64,000 nt of DNA from Eunapius fragilis (taxonomy: Eukaryota > Porifera > Demospongiae > Spongillida > Spongillidae). A program made the translations under genes and the position numbers. This document shows, piece by piece, positions 10,891-23,258 of this stretch (positions within the stretch are counted from its first letter, which is position 1; every line of letters begins with the position of its first letter). The stretch spans positions 7,548,736-7,612,735 of the forward strand of contig OY811979.1 in assembly GCA_963681505.1 (NCBI GenBank), read 5' to 3'. The notes below the pieces were generated by a model. That model searched no databases, was not told the origin of the DNA, and was given only the letters and a program-made list of their open reading frames with translations.

Positions 10891-12374
10891 AGCTGATTTA
10901 ATTTGTAGGCAAAACAAATGTCATTTCATAAACTCTTCAGTTAATAACTTTTTTAGTACAATGAGTGAAATATATGCAATGCATCAAATGTTATACAAAA
11001 ATCTAGGTGGTCTTGCTGCACATTACAGGCTTAACTGATGCAGGCAATCAATTTAACATACTGGTGTGTGTACATGTATGTTCATCATCATTACTATATT
11101 TGGACACAGAGTGACTTTGATAAATTTCGTTTCTTTCATGTACATGTTATACAAGCACAGGACAGTAACGTATACACATGTAGATATCTAAGAGCTGCTG
11201 CTGCACTATTACAATAAAGGTAATGGTCAGCATTTTTCTTCCAGGGATGAAGGGGGGGGGGGGGGGGGGGGGGAATGGCTGGCTATTGAGATCCAAACAC
11301 CTGGATACTGAGGTATAAATTATGATATATAAAATACAATGTGCTTTTTTGGGCATCAAATAGAGTACTGAAATCAGAAATGGCTGTACACCTGGTACGT
11401 TGCAATAAAGGCAGAAAACCTTATGTGGTGCACATGTAGTAGGGATTCTGGATCGAACTATCTTTTCTCTTTGTCGCTGGTATGCAGTTATCCTTATTCA
11501 CGAATCAACCTTGCATTGTTTTTGGAGGGGAGGGGGGGGGAGATCTGTTTTAGACAGAGTCTTGCCAAAGATGGCGTGGCGCGTTCACACGTACTGCACA
11601 CGGTAATGAAGTTGGATGCATTTCTAATAAACAAAGACAAAGATTTCATGCAGCTTCCAACACGCATATACCTTCAGCTGCTCTCAAAATTGGTACAACG
11701 CACTGCTAGTGATAAGACGGCCTCCCCATTGAAACCACTTGTTCTATTTATAGAACGCTTTCCGTGTCCCTCCGTGTAAAAAAAAAGTATATAATACGAA
11801 AAATAAATATTTCACCCGTGACACGAACTTTTTTTTAATCGTAAGCATAAAAAAGGATAATTTGGTATGAGCAAAATTATGGCGGTGTTCACTTCCCATA
11901 AATTATGGCGGTATTCACCTCCCATACACGAGTTCCGCGAGGTACCCAATGAAAATTTTCACCCTCACGAGTTCTGCAACGTCATTTTGGCAGGTTTGTC
12001 ATTACAAAATTCTCCCGCATAAAAAATTTCTATTTTTGGCACGGATTTCACACCATAGAGAGCAGAGATCATATATATGATCTCTGATGAAAGAATGGAT
12101 GACATTTGAACGTAACACCACGATTTGGAACAGACCCATTGGCAAATAACATGGAACTAGGTACAATCAGAAACGAAAACTTTAATCCACAATATCCTCA
12201 GTTTGATCATTTCTTTCACTCTTTAGTGAACGGAAATCAAGGTCCATTCAGAGAAGGTCTCCTGTATATCATCTCTGTTACTCAACGACTGTCCATGAGC
12301 ATGCAATAAGCGATACATGCACTATATCTTTCAATTGATTGACTAGTTGTTGTTGTTTGATACCATAAAATGGC
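10891..12374. repeat. 1.48-kb segment, copy 1 (ends exactly at the N gap)
   Basis: From AGCTGATTTAATTTG to AACATAAAATGGC-like sequence at the gap edge, this copy matches 12575-14056 base for base as far as I can read. The visible differences are one base in each of two G homopolymers (near 11252 and 11535). The copy stops at the first N. Confidence 0.9.
11640..12090 (+). repeat. Interspersed repeat X, copy 2
   Basis: This is the reverse complement of 7191-7605 with roughly 85-90% identity by eye. It carries an extra internal duplication of the block ATGGCGGTRTTCACYTCCCAT (near 11880 and 11905). It ends in the palindrome AGATCATATATATGATCT near 12067. Confidence 0.65.
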
Positions 12375-12574
12375 NNNNNNNNNNNNNNNNNNNNNNNNNN
12401 NNNNNNNNNNNNNNNNNNNNNNNNNNNNNNNNNNNNNNNNNNNNNNNNNNNNNNNNNNNNNNNNNNNNNNNNNNNNNNNNNNNNNNNNNNNNNNNNNNNN
12501 NNNNNNNNNNNNNNNNNNNNNNNNNNNNNNNNNNNNNNNNNNNNNNNNNNNNNNNNNNNNNNNNNNNNNNNNNN
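12375..12574. other. Assembly gap, 200 N
   Basis: Exactly 200 N, the same length as the gap at 51845-52044. This indicates a fixed-size placeholder rather than a measured gap. Confidence 0.98.
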
Positions 12575-14056
12575 AGCTGATTTAATTTGTAGGCAAAACA
12601 AATGTCATTTCATAAACTCTTCAGTTAATAACTTTTTTAGTACAATGAGTGAAATATATGCAATGCATCAAATGTTATACAAAAATCTAGGTGGTCTTGC
12701 TGCACATTACAGGCTTAACTGATGCAGGCAATCAATTTAACATACTGGTGTGTGTACATGTATGTTCATCATCATTACTATATTTGGACACAGAGTGACT
12801 TTGATAAATTTCGTTTCTTTCATGTACATGTTATACAAGCACAGGACAGTAACGTATACACATGTAGATATCTAAGAGCTGCTGCTGCACTATTACAATA
12901 AAGGTAATGGTCAGCATTTTTCTTCCAGGGATGAAGGGGGGGGGGGGGGGGGGGGGAATGGCTGGCTATTGAGATCCAAACACCTGGATACTGAGGTATA
13001 AATTATGATATATAAAATACAATGTGCTTTTTTGGGCATCAAATAGAGTACTGAAATCAGAAATGGCTGTACACCTGGTACGTTGCAATAAAGGCAGAAA
13101 ACCTTATGTGGTGCACATGTAGTAGGGATTCTGGATCGAACTATCTTTTCTCTTTGTCGCTGGTATGCAGTTATCCTTATTCACGAATCAACCTTGCATT
13201 GTTTTTGGAGGGGAGGGGGGGGAGATCTGTTTTAGACAGAGTCTTGCCAAAGATGGCGTGGCGCGTTCACACGTACTGCACACGGTAATGAAGTTGGATG
13301 CATTTCTAATAAACAAAGACAAAGATTTCATGCAGCTTCCAACACGCATATACCTTCAGCTGCTCTCAAAATTGGTACAACGCACTGCTAGTGATAAGAC
13401 GGCCTCCCCATTGAAACCACTTGTTCTATTTATAGAACGCTTTCCGTGTCCCTCCGTGTAAAAAAAAAGTATATAATACGAAAAATAAATATTTCACCCG
13501 TGACACGAACTTTTTTTTAATCGTAAGCATAAAAAAGGATAATTTGGTATGAGCAAAATTATGGCGGTGTTCACTTCCCATAAATTATGGCGGTATTCAC
13601 CTCCCATACACGAGTTCCGCGAGGTACCCAATGAAAATTTTCACCCTCACGAGTTCTGCAACGTCATTTTGGCAGGTTTGTCATTACAAAATTCTCCCGC
13701 ATAAAAAATTTCTATTTTTGGCACGGATTTCACACCATAGAGAGCAGAGATCATATATATGATCTCTGATGAAAGAATGGATGACATTTGAACGTAACAC
13801 CACGATTTGGAACAGACCCATTGGCAAATAACATGGAACTAGGTACAATCAGAAACGAAAACTTTAATCCACAATATCCTCAGTTTGATCATTTCTTTCA
13901 CTCTTTAGTGAACGGAAATCAAGGTCCATTCAGAGAAGGTCTCCTGTATATCATCTCTGTTACTCAACGACTGTCCATGAGCATGCAATAAGCGATACAT
14001 GCACTATATCTTTCAATTGATTGACTAGTTGTTGTTGTTTGATACCATAAAATGGC
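12575..14056. repeat. 1.48-kb segment, copy 2 (starts exactly at the N gap)
   Basis: Second copy of 10891-12374, beginning at the first base after the gap. The copies end and begin precisely at the gap edges, which is what two overlapping contig ends placed side by side would give. Confidence 0.9.
13323..13772 (+). repeat. Interspersed repeat X, copy 3 (within the duplicated segment)
   Basis: Same as 11640-12090. It is probably not an independent copy if the flanking duplication is an assembly artefact. Confidence 0.6.
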
Positions 14057-14384
14057 TGAAAACTAGAATCCTCTGTGCATGCCAGACATAACGATAACCG
14101 GGGTGTCCTAAAATCAAGTACAGATAGCTGTTAGTAGGTAGTCACTTAATTGGGCAAAACCATTGTTCCATAACACAACTAAGATAGAACTATTTCTTAA
14201 GATGAAAACATTCCCATTCAGTCTGCAGAAGAACCATGCAATGCGCAAGACTTGATTTTTGTTATATGTGACTCGAGCCCCTGCATAGCTGTGTCCGCTT
14301 TCCATGGGGCACGTGCAGCAGTGAGCCACAGGTATCCACCAGATAAAGCGAAAAAGGTGAGTTATGTACTAAATAACACATAAA

Positions 14385-15525
14385 CAGCGCCACTGGCACT
14401 TACCGTATATACTGTTTAGCTCATTCTGTAAGCCCAATTAACTTCAGCGGCATGGGATCCTGGAACCGGACAGACAAGGATTTAGATTAACCAAATACCC
14501 ACGGATTGATTTTTCACCAGAGGTTTCAAAGTCACAAACCGAGGCTGCGACAATGGATATAAAAGCGAGTTACAACTAAATTTCTAAACATATGAACCGT
14601 TGAGCTTACAAATAAAAATGTAAATTTCTAAGTATTTGAACCGTTGAGTTTACAAACAAAAACCTAAATTTCTAAACTTTTGAACCGTTGAGTTTACAAC
14701 TATAAACGTAAATTTCTAAGCATTTGAACCGTTGAGTTTACAACTAAAAGCCTAAATTTCTAAACATTTGAACCGTTGAGTTTACAACTACAAACCTAAA
14801 ATTCTAAACATTTGAACTGTTGAGTTTACAACTAAAAACCTAAATTTCTAAACTTTTGAACCGCTGAGTTTATAACTATAAACGTAATTTTCGAAACCTT
14901 TGAATCGTTAAGTTTACAACTGAAAACCTAAATTTCTAAACATTTGAATCGTTCAGTTTACAACTAAAAACCTAAATTTCTAAACATTTGAATCGTTGAC
15001 TAAATTTCTGAACATTTGAACCGTTGAGTTTACAACTAAAAACCTAAATTTCTAAACATTTGAACCATTGAGTATCTGGAGTTTAGAAGTTTAGAGTTTT
15101 AAAGCGAAAACCAAGTAAAATTATAAATAAGGTAACTGGGAATGAGGGGATAGAATTTCGTCAAAATCATACAAGGTAGTAAAATTCCAAACAAGTTTGA
15201 GCATTCGGCCGTTTGAAGTTTACAAATTTAGATATATTTATGCGCGATGACGTACATTCCGAATGACTAAACTTCTGGTCCAGTAATTAGAGATTTGCAC
15301 CAATTTCGTGATAGAACATAGTATTCCAATTATTTTGACTGATTGGGATATGGAGTTTATAAGTTTAGACTTTTAAAGCGTAAACGAAGTAATATTATAA
15401 ATAAGGCAACAGGGAATGAGGGAATAGAATTTAGTCCGAATCGTACGAGGAAGTAAAATTTCAAACGAGTTTGAGCTTTCGGCCATTTGAAGTTTAGGAG
15501 TTTAGATATTTATATGCACGGTGAC
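14385..15525 (-). repeat. U0: truncated, diverged U unit (outer 1.1 kb)
   Basis: This starts at GCGCCACTGGCACT and runs through AAGCCCAATTAACTTCAGCG, CTGGAACCGGACAGAC, a 44-bp repeat array and the two AT-rich modules (GATGACGTACATTCCGAATG; GGAGTTTAGATATTTATATG). It stops at GCACGGTGAC, directly against the tip of FB1. Order and orientation match the outer third of U2 and U4. The terminal roughly 150 bp and the whole inner part are missing, and substitutions are more frequent than in other units, so it is the oldest visible unit. Confidence 0.75.
14570..15072 (-). repeat. 44-bp tandem subrepeat array of U0
   Basis: About eleven units of GAGTTTACAACTAAAAACCT joined to AAATTTCTAAACATTTGAACCGTT, with internal deletions in some units. 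This is the longest array of this subrepeat in the window. Confidence 0.85.
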
Positions 15526-15837
15526 GGTCCGTGTACTTTTAGAGCACTCCGCGTCCCAATCAGTAAAAATATTTGGAATATGATTTTCTATCACGAAATT
15601 GATGCAAACATCTCATTACTGGACATTTCGGCCATTTGAAGTTAGTCATTCGGAATATACGTCACCGCGCATATAAATATCTAAACTCCTAAACTTCAAA
15701 TGGCCGAAACCTCAAACTCGTTTGAATTTTTACTTCCTTGTACGATTCGGACTAAATTCTATCCCCTCATTCCCAGTTGCCTTATTTATAATTTTACTTA
15801 GTTTTCGCTTTAAAACTCTAAACTTCTAAACTCCCGA

Positions 15838-16090
15838 TACTCAACGGTTCAAATGTTTAGAAATTTAGGTTTTTAGTTGTAAACTCCACGGTTCAAATGT
15901 TTAGAAATTTAGTCAACGGTTCAAATGTTTAGAAATTTAGGTTTTTAGTTGTAAACTCAACGGTTCAAATGTTTAGAAATTTAGGTTTTTATAGTTGTAA
16001 ACTCAACGGTTCAGATGTTTAGAAGTTTAGGTTTTTAGTTGTAAACTCAACGGTTCAGATGTTTAGAAATTTAGGTTTTTTGTTGTAACT
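15838..16090 (+). repeat. 44-bp subrepeat array, FB1 left arm
   Basis: Units read AACGGTTCAAATGTTTAGAA then ATTTAGGTTTTTAGTTGTAAACTC. One unit is shortened to about 25 bp (TAGTCAACGG junction) and the same shortened unit occurs in the other arm. Confidence 0.85.
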
Positions 16091-16534
16091 CGCTTATATA
16101 TCCATCGTCCAAGCCTCGGTTAGTGACTTAGAGAGTTTTCATTACTTTTGGTGCAAAAATCAAATTTGGTCGAGTTCAATCCCCGAAGATGTTAAATCTG
16201 TTTATGTATTTGGTTATCCATATCCTCGTCTGTCCGGTTCCAGGAACCCACGTCGCTGAAGTTAATTGGGCTGACGCTTTGTGAGAATAATAAAGAAGTA
16301 CGCAAGCCTGAGCTAAACGGTTACGTGCCAGGTATACGCGGGCTTCAAAGTTAGCGCCAGTGGCATCTTAGCATTTTGTTGGTGCAGGCGCACACTGATG
16401 GCTGCTATGCACATATGCATCCCTGTGTCAGTTTTTCCAGAAAACGTGTGGGTGGGTGTATCTGTGCATGTGTGTACATGTACATGTACAGGTTTGCATT
16501 TGCAAATGCAGCCAGCATTATGGTGTGTAATGGT

Positions 16535-16536
<2 letters not shown>

Positions 16537-16585
<49 letters not shown>
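16537..16585 (+). repeat. GT microsatellite, FB1 left arm
   Basis: About 24 uninterrupted GT dinucleotides follow the anchor TAATGGTATT. Frames reading Cys-Val or His-Thr through it are artefacts. Confidence 0.95.
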
Positions 16586-16587
<2 letters not shown>

Positions 16588-18207
16588 ACTATGTGTGTGC
16601 AATGGGTTCATGTATTTGTGGCTGTATTTGATTGGCTTACCTTTTGGACTGTGGCCACACCCTCTTACATATAATGCTATCAGCTTGCTTTAAAAAAACT
16701 CTTCCTCTACCATTAGTACCTCCCTCTCTGGCCCCTCCTCCTCATGAATGAGGACATCAGTAGAAGATAGCTGCAGTGTTCCATGATGACCACACCCACC
16801 CAGCCCTCAAAAATACTGTGGTTTGAGGAAATCTAATCTGGCCATGGTAGGTATAGCACGTTCCAATGCTCTCTAAGGCAATTTCATTGGCTTACTGACT
16901 AAAATTCAAGCAAATGGATGCTTAATGCAGCTCATCCAGAATGGATGGGTTGTTGGTATCTGACACTGTGGAAGCTGGATAGTCAATTAAGTAGATAAAG
17001 GGGTGCTGTAGTAACGTATCTGGTTTTGTCGGATGATCTGCCTTAACTGGACGGGTGTCCTCCACCCTTTATTTTTTTTAAAGGTTTGCTTTCAAAGTGA
17101 TCAGTAGTGATGTGTAACAAGCACTTATCCTCTTTTTCAGTTAGAGCCTCAGTCACCTGCTGAGTGCAGAAATTCTCCTAGAGTGGTCCTCCTCCAGGGA
17201 TGGCACTGTGCACAGATGGTTTGGTCTGCAACTCCCAGATGGATAAACAACCTTGCTTGTATAGTACCTGCATTAGACCTTTAGCAGTAGTCAACTAGCT
17301 GCCACACACCCCTGCAATTGTTGCACGTGAAAATCTATTCCATTTGATGTATACTATATCTACCCTCCAGAGGATTGTTCCAGTTGTAGCCATACCACTT
17401 GTCTTTGACATGCTTTTGGGCTTAGACTACTAACCTAGTTTGTCTATAATCTCATCACTTCTCGTTCCCATGACCATAAATATCTAAATATCAAACCTAA
17501 TTTCCTGCACAGCCATGCCAGAGATTATATTAGGGGATTGGAAGCTGATCGTGCACGTTTCGCTGTACCTATGCACAGAATATTCGAGGTAGTTTTAATA
17601 TTAATCACACCTCTGAATTTATGGATTTTTGGTGAAAGACCATTGGGATTTGGAGTTGTCTCTCTTACAAAGTAAGCCAAAAAGTTTACTGTAACTTGAT
17701 CAACAAATAAATGTAGCTCTATGAATATGATTTGACAATGCAATCTTTTTATGTTAGCCAAATTCATATCTGCTATTTCTTTTGCTTCACACTTGTGAAA
17801 GGATGCTATTTTTTTTTACTTCACACTAGTGAAAGGATGGTATTTTTTCCCTGGGTAACTGCTCGTTACCTGTTAAAGCTTTAGTTTCTTTTTTGTGCTT
17901 TAAATGTCTTGCATTGTGTGTTGATGAAGGTTTTAACTTTTAAGAGTGATCCTTGCCAATGTTTTGCTGCAAGATCCTGAAAACATGATTTGGTACACAG
18001 GACACAGCTTGAAGTTGTGTTGTGTGGTTACTGTAATGCAGCGTGAAACTGACACCAATATTTTAGTACGGTCAAAACCCATGCATATGCCAATATACAT
18101 TTTGGGTCACGTTTATGGTTTGAAATTAATTTTGTTTTCATGCATGGGTGGATCAAACTTTAGGCTAGGAAGAATTCCACAGTACACAGACCAGCTAAAG
18201 TGAAAGC

Positions 18208-18483
18208 CTATGACTGCTTGAAAGGCTTTCTGCTGCACTTGTGGTGATCAGGGCAGATAGTGCGCATGAGATGACAGTGTGTACAACAGAACTCCTCCGC
18301 AGGACCATTGCGTCCATCTATACATTCATAAAAATATGCCACTGTTACTTGTAATCTTGGACACAAGCAGCTACCAAGATCGAGGTTCTGAGGGAGACCA
18401 CTGGCCCCTCCCACTGGGATGTTCATTTTTTGTTCACAGGTAGGACACTTGAACACTTGTTGGGAACCACTTTTCTCTATCAC
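18208..18483 (-). pseudogene. TRIM-like RING tail plus B-box fragment, copy in U1
   Basis: A 91-residue frame reads FKCPTCEQKMNIPVGGASGL and then EFCCTHCHLMRTICPDHHKC. The first part resembles the C-terminal half of a RING finger and the linker after it (CPTC...P.GG...LP.N). The second fits the B-box pattern C-x2-C...C-x2-H/H-x-C. TRIM proteins are ubiquitin ligases that combine these domains. The first half of the RING and any coiled coil or C-terminal domain are not recognisable nearby, so this is a captured gene piece or one exon. I infer no function for it. Confidence 0.5.
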
Positions 18484-19033
18484 AGAATGTAGTCATACTG
18501 ACAGAAGGAGTGCAGACATACACGTAGTAGAATTCTTGGATGACTGCGATAACAACGTGGTATACCTATCCTGCCCAGCCCCTCTCCCCACTCATTTACC
18601 TGCTATGGAATTCATTTGTCTCCATGGCTAAGCATATGGAATTTCTGCTGAACTATAAAATATCGTGCTCAGACACCATTACATCTCACATGGGTCTGAG
18701 TACAAAACATGATAGTTATAATTACTGGTACAGCACAAAGCAGTGCAAAAAAAAAAAAAAAAAACTGGTTGGGGGGGGGAGGGATTTGTGTATGGTATCA
18801 ATACATGCATGGCTCCTTGCATCCAAATACCCAGGGCAGGACACTGGGACCCCACAGACTTGATGTATACATCATTTGCAATTATGCATAGTTATATGTG
18901 TCGCACTTGATTCTCTTTTTTCTTCTTGTTCTCAAAAACAGACCTGAATAGCAGGATATATGTGTGTATGTTCAGAGTAATCATTAAAGACCAATGAGCA
19001 TAGCATTATGTGAGCAGGTGTACTGCATGTACA

Positions 19034-20067
19034 GCTGGGAGGGAGGAGAGTGTGGAATGGTAGGGAAAACACACAACACAGAGCTGTAGATAATCTATTC
19101 ACTGGGTTGGATCTGTAGTGTGATCTTTTGCTGGTTATCCAAGCATTCACAGTTTGTTTTCGGTCATTTTCAGCCTCTGTTCCAGAATGGTCTATGTCAT
19201 GGGTACAATCACAAGATGATGAAATGGAAAATAATCTCACACCTATTAAACCTTTGGTCTTACTATGAGGCATGTTAAATTAAAATGTTCTTTTGATATT
19301 TACATGGCGACCTGATGTCGACATAATATCTTCCTAGGTAGTATGACATCTTTCTTTCTTCTTCATTAAGAATCACATGGTGGAGAGGATCTGGGTTGTA
19401 TTTCACCGTGCAACTATCCAATGAAAAGCAGGCCTGATTGATATGGATAAAAAAGGAAGCTTGGACAATGCTGTACACCGCTTCATCCTGGTTTGAAATA
19501 AATGTTGGAGCAATGATGACAGCATAATAGTTCTTGGAATCAGCTCCACGTCTCACATCTGATGTGGGAATTCCTGAATGAGTAGCTGTACATGTTTCTG
19601 CCTCCATTTTTTGAATAGCAAGAAAGCTTTTAAGAACAGGTGGATATTGTAACATAAATGTCACAATTTACATTTCCTATTTGAAACTTGCTGTCATATT
19701 TAACAACATTCAAGTCTGGTTCCATCCATTAGATATACATGTTCTGTAAACAGGCTTTGCATAAGTGCAGTACACGACAAATGCCATCACTTGACTGATT
19801 TTGGTGTATGTACTGATTTCAATTTAATGTATATGGAATGTTGCACGAGATCACGAGATTCAAGTTTGACCCTTGTGGATAGATTTATATACACACAAGT
19901 AAATAAAAACATTCTCTAACAAGATCTGTTGTTGGTATATAGGATTGACTAATGGTGGTGTAAAAAGCACGGAAGAAATTTTACTGGAAAATTGAAATAG
20001 GCCTATATTTAGCACACATGGGCTATTTCAAAATTTCTGTCACACTTGTTTCTGTGCTTTTTACTGT
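19034..20067. repeat. FB1 loop (single-copy centre)
   Basis: This 1034-bp spacer between the arms is the reverse complement of the FB3 loop (43333-44366). Both lie between identical TGTACA hexamers. FB2 has this sequence in both arms, so FB1 and FB3 have lost one copy at the same junction. The right part (19960-20060) carries TGTAAAAAGCACGGAAG and ATAGGCCTATATTTAGC, sequences also found at the centre of FB2. Confidence 0.8.
19275..19664 (-). CDS. Unrecognised 129-aa frame in the FB1 loop
   Basis: The frame includes NYYAVIIAPTFISNQDEAVY, FSLDSCTVKYNPDPLHHVIL and MSYYLGRYYVDIRSPCKYQK. It is kept over part of its length in four U copies (19275-19664, 27553-27932, 35489-35880, 43922-44125), with frameshifts in the others. 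I do not recognise a domain. Composition looks protein-like and it lies on the same strand as the TRIM-like piece of U1, so it could be another exon of a captured gene. It may also be chance. Confidence 0.3.
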   Translation of the reverse strand: MTFMLQYPPVLKSFLAIQKMEAETCTATHSGIPTSDVRRGADSKNYYAVIIAPTFISNQDEAVYSIVQASFFIHINQACFSLDSCTVKYNPDPLHHVILNEEERKMSYYLGRYYVDIRSPCKYQKNILI

Positions 20068-20617
20068 TGTACATGCAGTACACCTGCTCACATAATGCTA
20101 TGCTCATTGGTCTTTAATGATTACTCTGAACATACACACATATATCCTGCTATTCAGGTCTGTTTTTGAGAACAAGAAGAAAAAAGAGAATCAAGTGCGA
20201 CACATATAACTATGCATAATTGCAAATGATGTATACATCAAGTCTGTGGGGTCCCAGTGTCCTGCCCTGGGTATTTGGATGCAAGGAGCCATGCATGTAT
20301 TGATACCATACACAAATCCCTCCCCCCCCCAACCAGTTTTTTTTTTTTTTTTTTGCACTGCTTTGTGCTGTACCAGTAATTATAACTATCATGTTTTGTA
20401 CTCAGACCCATGTGAGATGTAATGGTGTCTGAGCACGATATTTTATAGTTCAGCAGAAATTCCATATGCTTAGCCATGGAGACAAATGAATTCCATAGCA
20501 GGTAAATGAGTGGGGAGAGGGGCTGGGCAGGATAGGTATACCACGTTGTTATCGCAGTCATCCAAGAATTCTACTACGTGTATGTCTGCACTCCTTCTGT
20601 CAGTATGACTACATTCT

Positions 20618-20893
20618 GTGATAGAGAAAAGTGGTTCCCAACAAGTGTTCAAGTGTCCTACCTGTGAACAAAAAATGAACATCCCAGTGGGAGGGGCCAG
20701 TGGTCTCCCTCAGAACCTCGATCTTGGTAGCTGCTTGTGTCCAAGATTACAAGTAACAGTGGCATATTTTTATGAATGTATAGATGGACGCAATGGTCCT
20801 GCGGAGGAGTTCTGTTGTACACACTGTCATCTCATGCGCACTATCTGCCCTGATCACCACAAGTGCAGCAGAAAGCCTTTCAAGCAGTCATAG
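20618..20893 (+). pseudogene. TRIM-like RING tail plus B-box fragment, copy in U2
   Basis: Mirror copy of 18208-18483 with the same 91-residue reading. Confidence 0.5.
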
Positions 20894-22513
20894 GCTTTCA
20901 CTTTAGCTGGTCTGTGTACTGTGGAATTCTTCCTAGCCTAAAGTTTGATCCACCCATGCATGAAAACAAAATTAATTTCAAACCATAAACGTGACCCAAA
21001 ATGTATATTGGCATATGCATGGGTTTTGACCGTACTAAAATATTGGTGTCAGTTTCACGCTGCATTACAGTAACCACACAACACAACTTCAAGCTGTGTC
21101 CTGTGTACCAAATCATGTTTTCAGGATCTTGCAGCAAAACATTGGCAAGGATCACTCTTAAAAGTTAAAACCTTCATCAACACACAATGCAAGACATTTA
21201 AAGCACAAAAAAGAAACTAAAGCTTTAACAGGTAACGAGCAGTTACCCAGGGAAAAAATACCATCCTTTCACTAGTGTGAAGTAAAAAAAAATAGCATCC
21301 TTTCACAAGTGTGAAGCAAAAGAAATAGCAGATATGAATTTGGCTAACATAAAAAGATTGCATTGTCAAATCATATTCATAGAGCTACATTTATTTGTTG
21401 ATCAAGTTACAGTAAACTTTTTGGCTTACTTTGTAAGAGAGACAACTCCAAATCCCAATGGTCTTTCACCAAAAATCCATAAATTCAGAGGTGTGATTAA
21501 TATTAAAACTACCTCGAATATTCTGTGCATAGGTACAGCGAAACGTGCACGATCAGTTTCCAATCCCCTAATATAATCTCTGGCATGGCTGTGCAGGAAA
21601 TTAGGTTTGATATTTAGATATTTATGGTCATGGGAACGAGAAGTGATGAGATTATAGACAAACTAGGTTAGTAGTCTAAGCCCAAAAGCATGTCAAAGAC
21701 AAGTGGTATGGCTACAACTGGAACAATCCTCTGGAGGGTAGATATAGTATACATCAAATGGAATAGATTTTCACGTGCAACAATTGCAGGGGTGTGTGGC
21801 AGCTAGTTGACTACTGCTAAAGGTCTAATGCAGGTACTATACAAGCAAGGTTGTTTATCCATCTGGGAGTTGCAGACCAAACCATCTGTGCACAGTGCCA
21901 TCCCTGGAGGAGGACCACTCTAGGAGAATTTCTGCACTCAGCAGGTGACTGAGGCTCTAACTGAAAAAGAGGATAAGTGCTTGTTACACATCACTACTGA
22001 TCACTTTGAAAGCAAACCTTTAAAAAAAATAAAGGGTGGAGGACACCCGTCCAGTTAAGGCAGATCATCCGACAAAACCAGATACGTTACTACAGCACCC
22101 CTTTATCTACTTAATTGACTATCCAGCTTCCACAGTGTCAGATACCAACAACCCATCCATTCTGGATGAGCTGCATTAAGCATCCATTTGCTTGAATTTT
22201 AGTCAGTAAGCCAATGAAATTGCCTTAGAGAGCATTGGAACGTGCTATACCTACCATGGCCAGATTAGATTTCCTCAAACCACAGTATTTTTGAGGGCTG
22301 GGTGGGTGTGGTCATCATGGAACACTGCAGCTATCTTCTACTGATGTCCTCATTCATGAGGAGGAGGGGCCAGAGAGGGAGGTACTAATGGTAGAGGAAG
22401 AGTTTTTTTAAAGCAAGCTGATAGCATTATATGTAAGAGGGTGTGGCCACAGTCCAAAAGGTAAGCCAATCAAATACAGCCACAAATACATGAACCCATT
22501 GCACACACATAGT

Positions 22514-22515
<2 letters not shown>

Positions 22516-22564
<49 letters not shown>
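22516..22564 (-). repeat. GT microsatellite, FB1 right arm
   Basis: Mirror of the left-arm GT run, of equal length by eye, followed by AATACCATTA. Confidence 0.95.
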
Positions 22565-22566
<2 letters not shown>

Positions 22567-23009
22567 ACCATTACACACCATAATGCTGGCTGCATTTGCA
22601 AATGCAAACCTGTACATGTACATGTACACACATGCACAGATACACCCACCCACACGTTTTCTGGAAAAACTGACACAGGGATGCATATGTGCATAGCAGC
22701 CATCAGTGTGCGCCTGCACCAACAAAATGCTAAGATGCCACTGGCGCTAACTTTGAAGCCCGCGTATACCTGGCACGTAACCGTTTAGCTCAGGCTTGCG
22801 TACTTCTTTATTATTCTCACAAAGCGTCAGCCCAATTAACTTCAGCGACGTGGGTTCCTGGAACCGGACAGACGAGGATATGGATAACCAAATACATAAA
22901 CAGATTTAACATCTTCGGGGATTGAACTCGACCAAATTTGATTTTTGCACCAAAAGTAATGAAAACTCTCTAAGTCACTAACCGAGGCTTGGACGATGGA
23001 TATATAAGC

Positions 23010-23258
23010 GAGTTACAACAAAAAACCTAAATTTCTAAACATCCGAACCGTTGAGTTTACAACTAAAAACCTAAACTTCTAAACATCTGAACCGTTGAGT
23101 TTACAACTAAAAACCTAAATTTCTAAACATTTGAACCGTTGAGTTTACAACTAAAAGCCTAAATTTCTAAACATTTGAACCGTTGACTAAATTTCTAAAC
23201 ATTTGAACCGTGGAGTTAACAACTAAAAACCTAAATTTCTAAACATTTGAACCGTTGA
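23010..23258 (-). repeat. 44-bp subrepeat array, FB1 right arm
   Basis: Mirror of 15838-16090, with the same unit order and the same shortened unit. Confidence 0.85.

Noticed and set aside
12106..12309. 67-residue frame in the duplicated 1.48-kb segment (second copy at 13788)
   Set aside because: It has no ATG start and no recognisable similarity; apparent conservation is explained by the duplication.
14570..15072. Regularly spaced 44-bp repeats resembling a CRISPR array
   Set aside because: The repeats are contiguous, with no unique spacers, and lie in a eukaryotic transposon arm.
16376..16693. Cys-Val and His-Thr rich frames of 60-112 residues across the GT/CA runs (also near 22490, 24650, 38530, 40700, 46760, 48700)
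   Set aside because: They are translations of dinucleotide microsatellites.
18419..18863. 70- and 107-residue frames antisense to the TRIM-like piece, repeated in every unit
   Set aside because: They are conserved only because the DNA is duplicated; residues are not domain-like and the RING/B-box signal is on the opposite strand.
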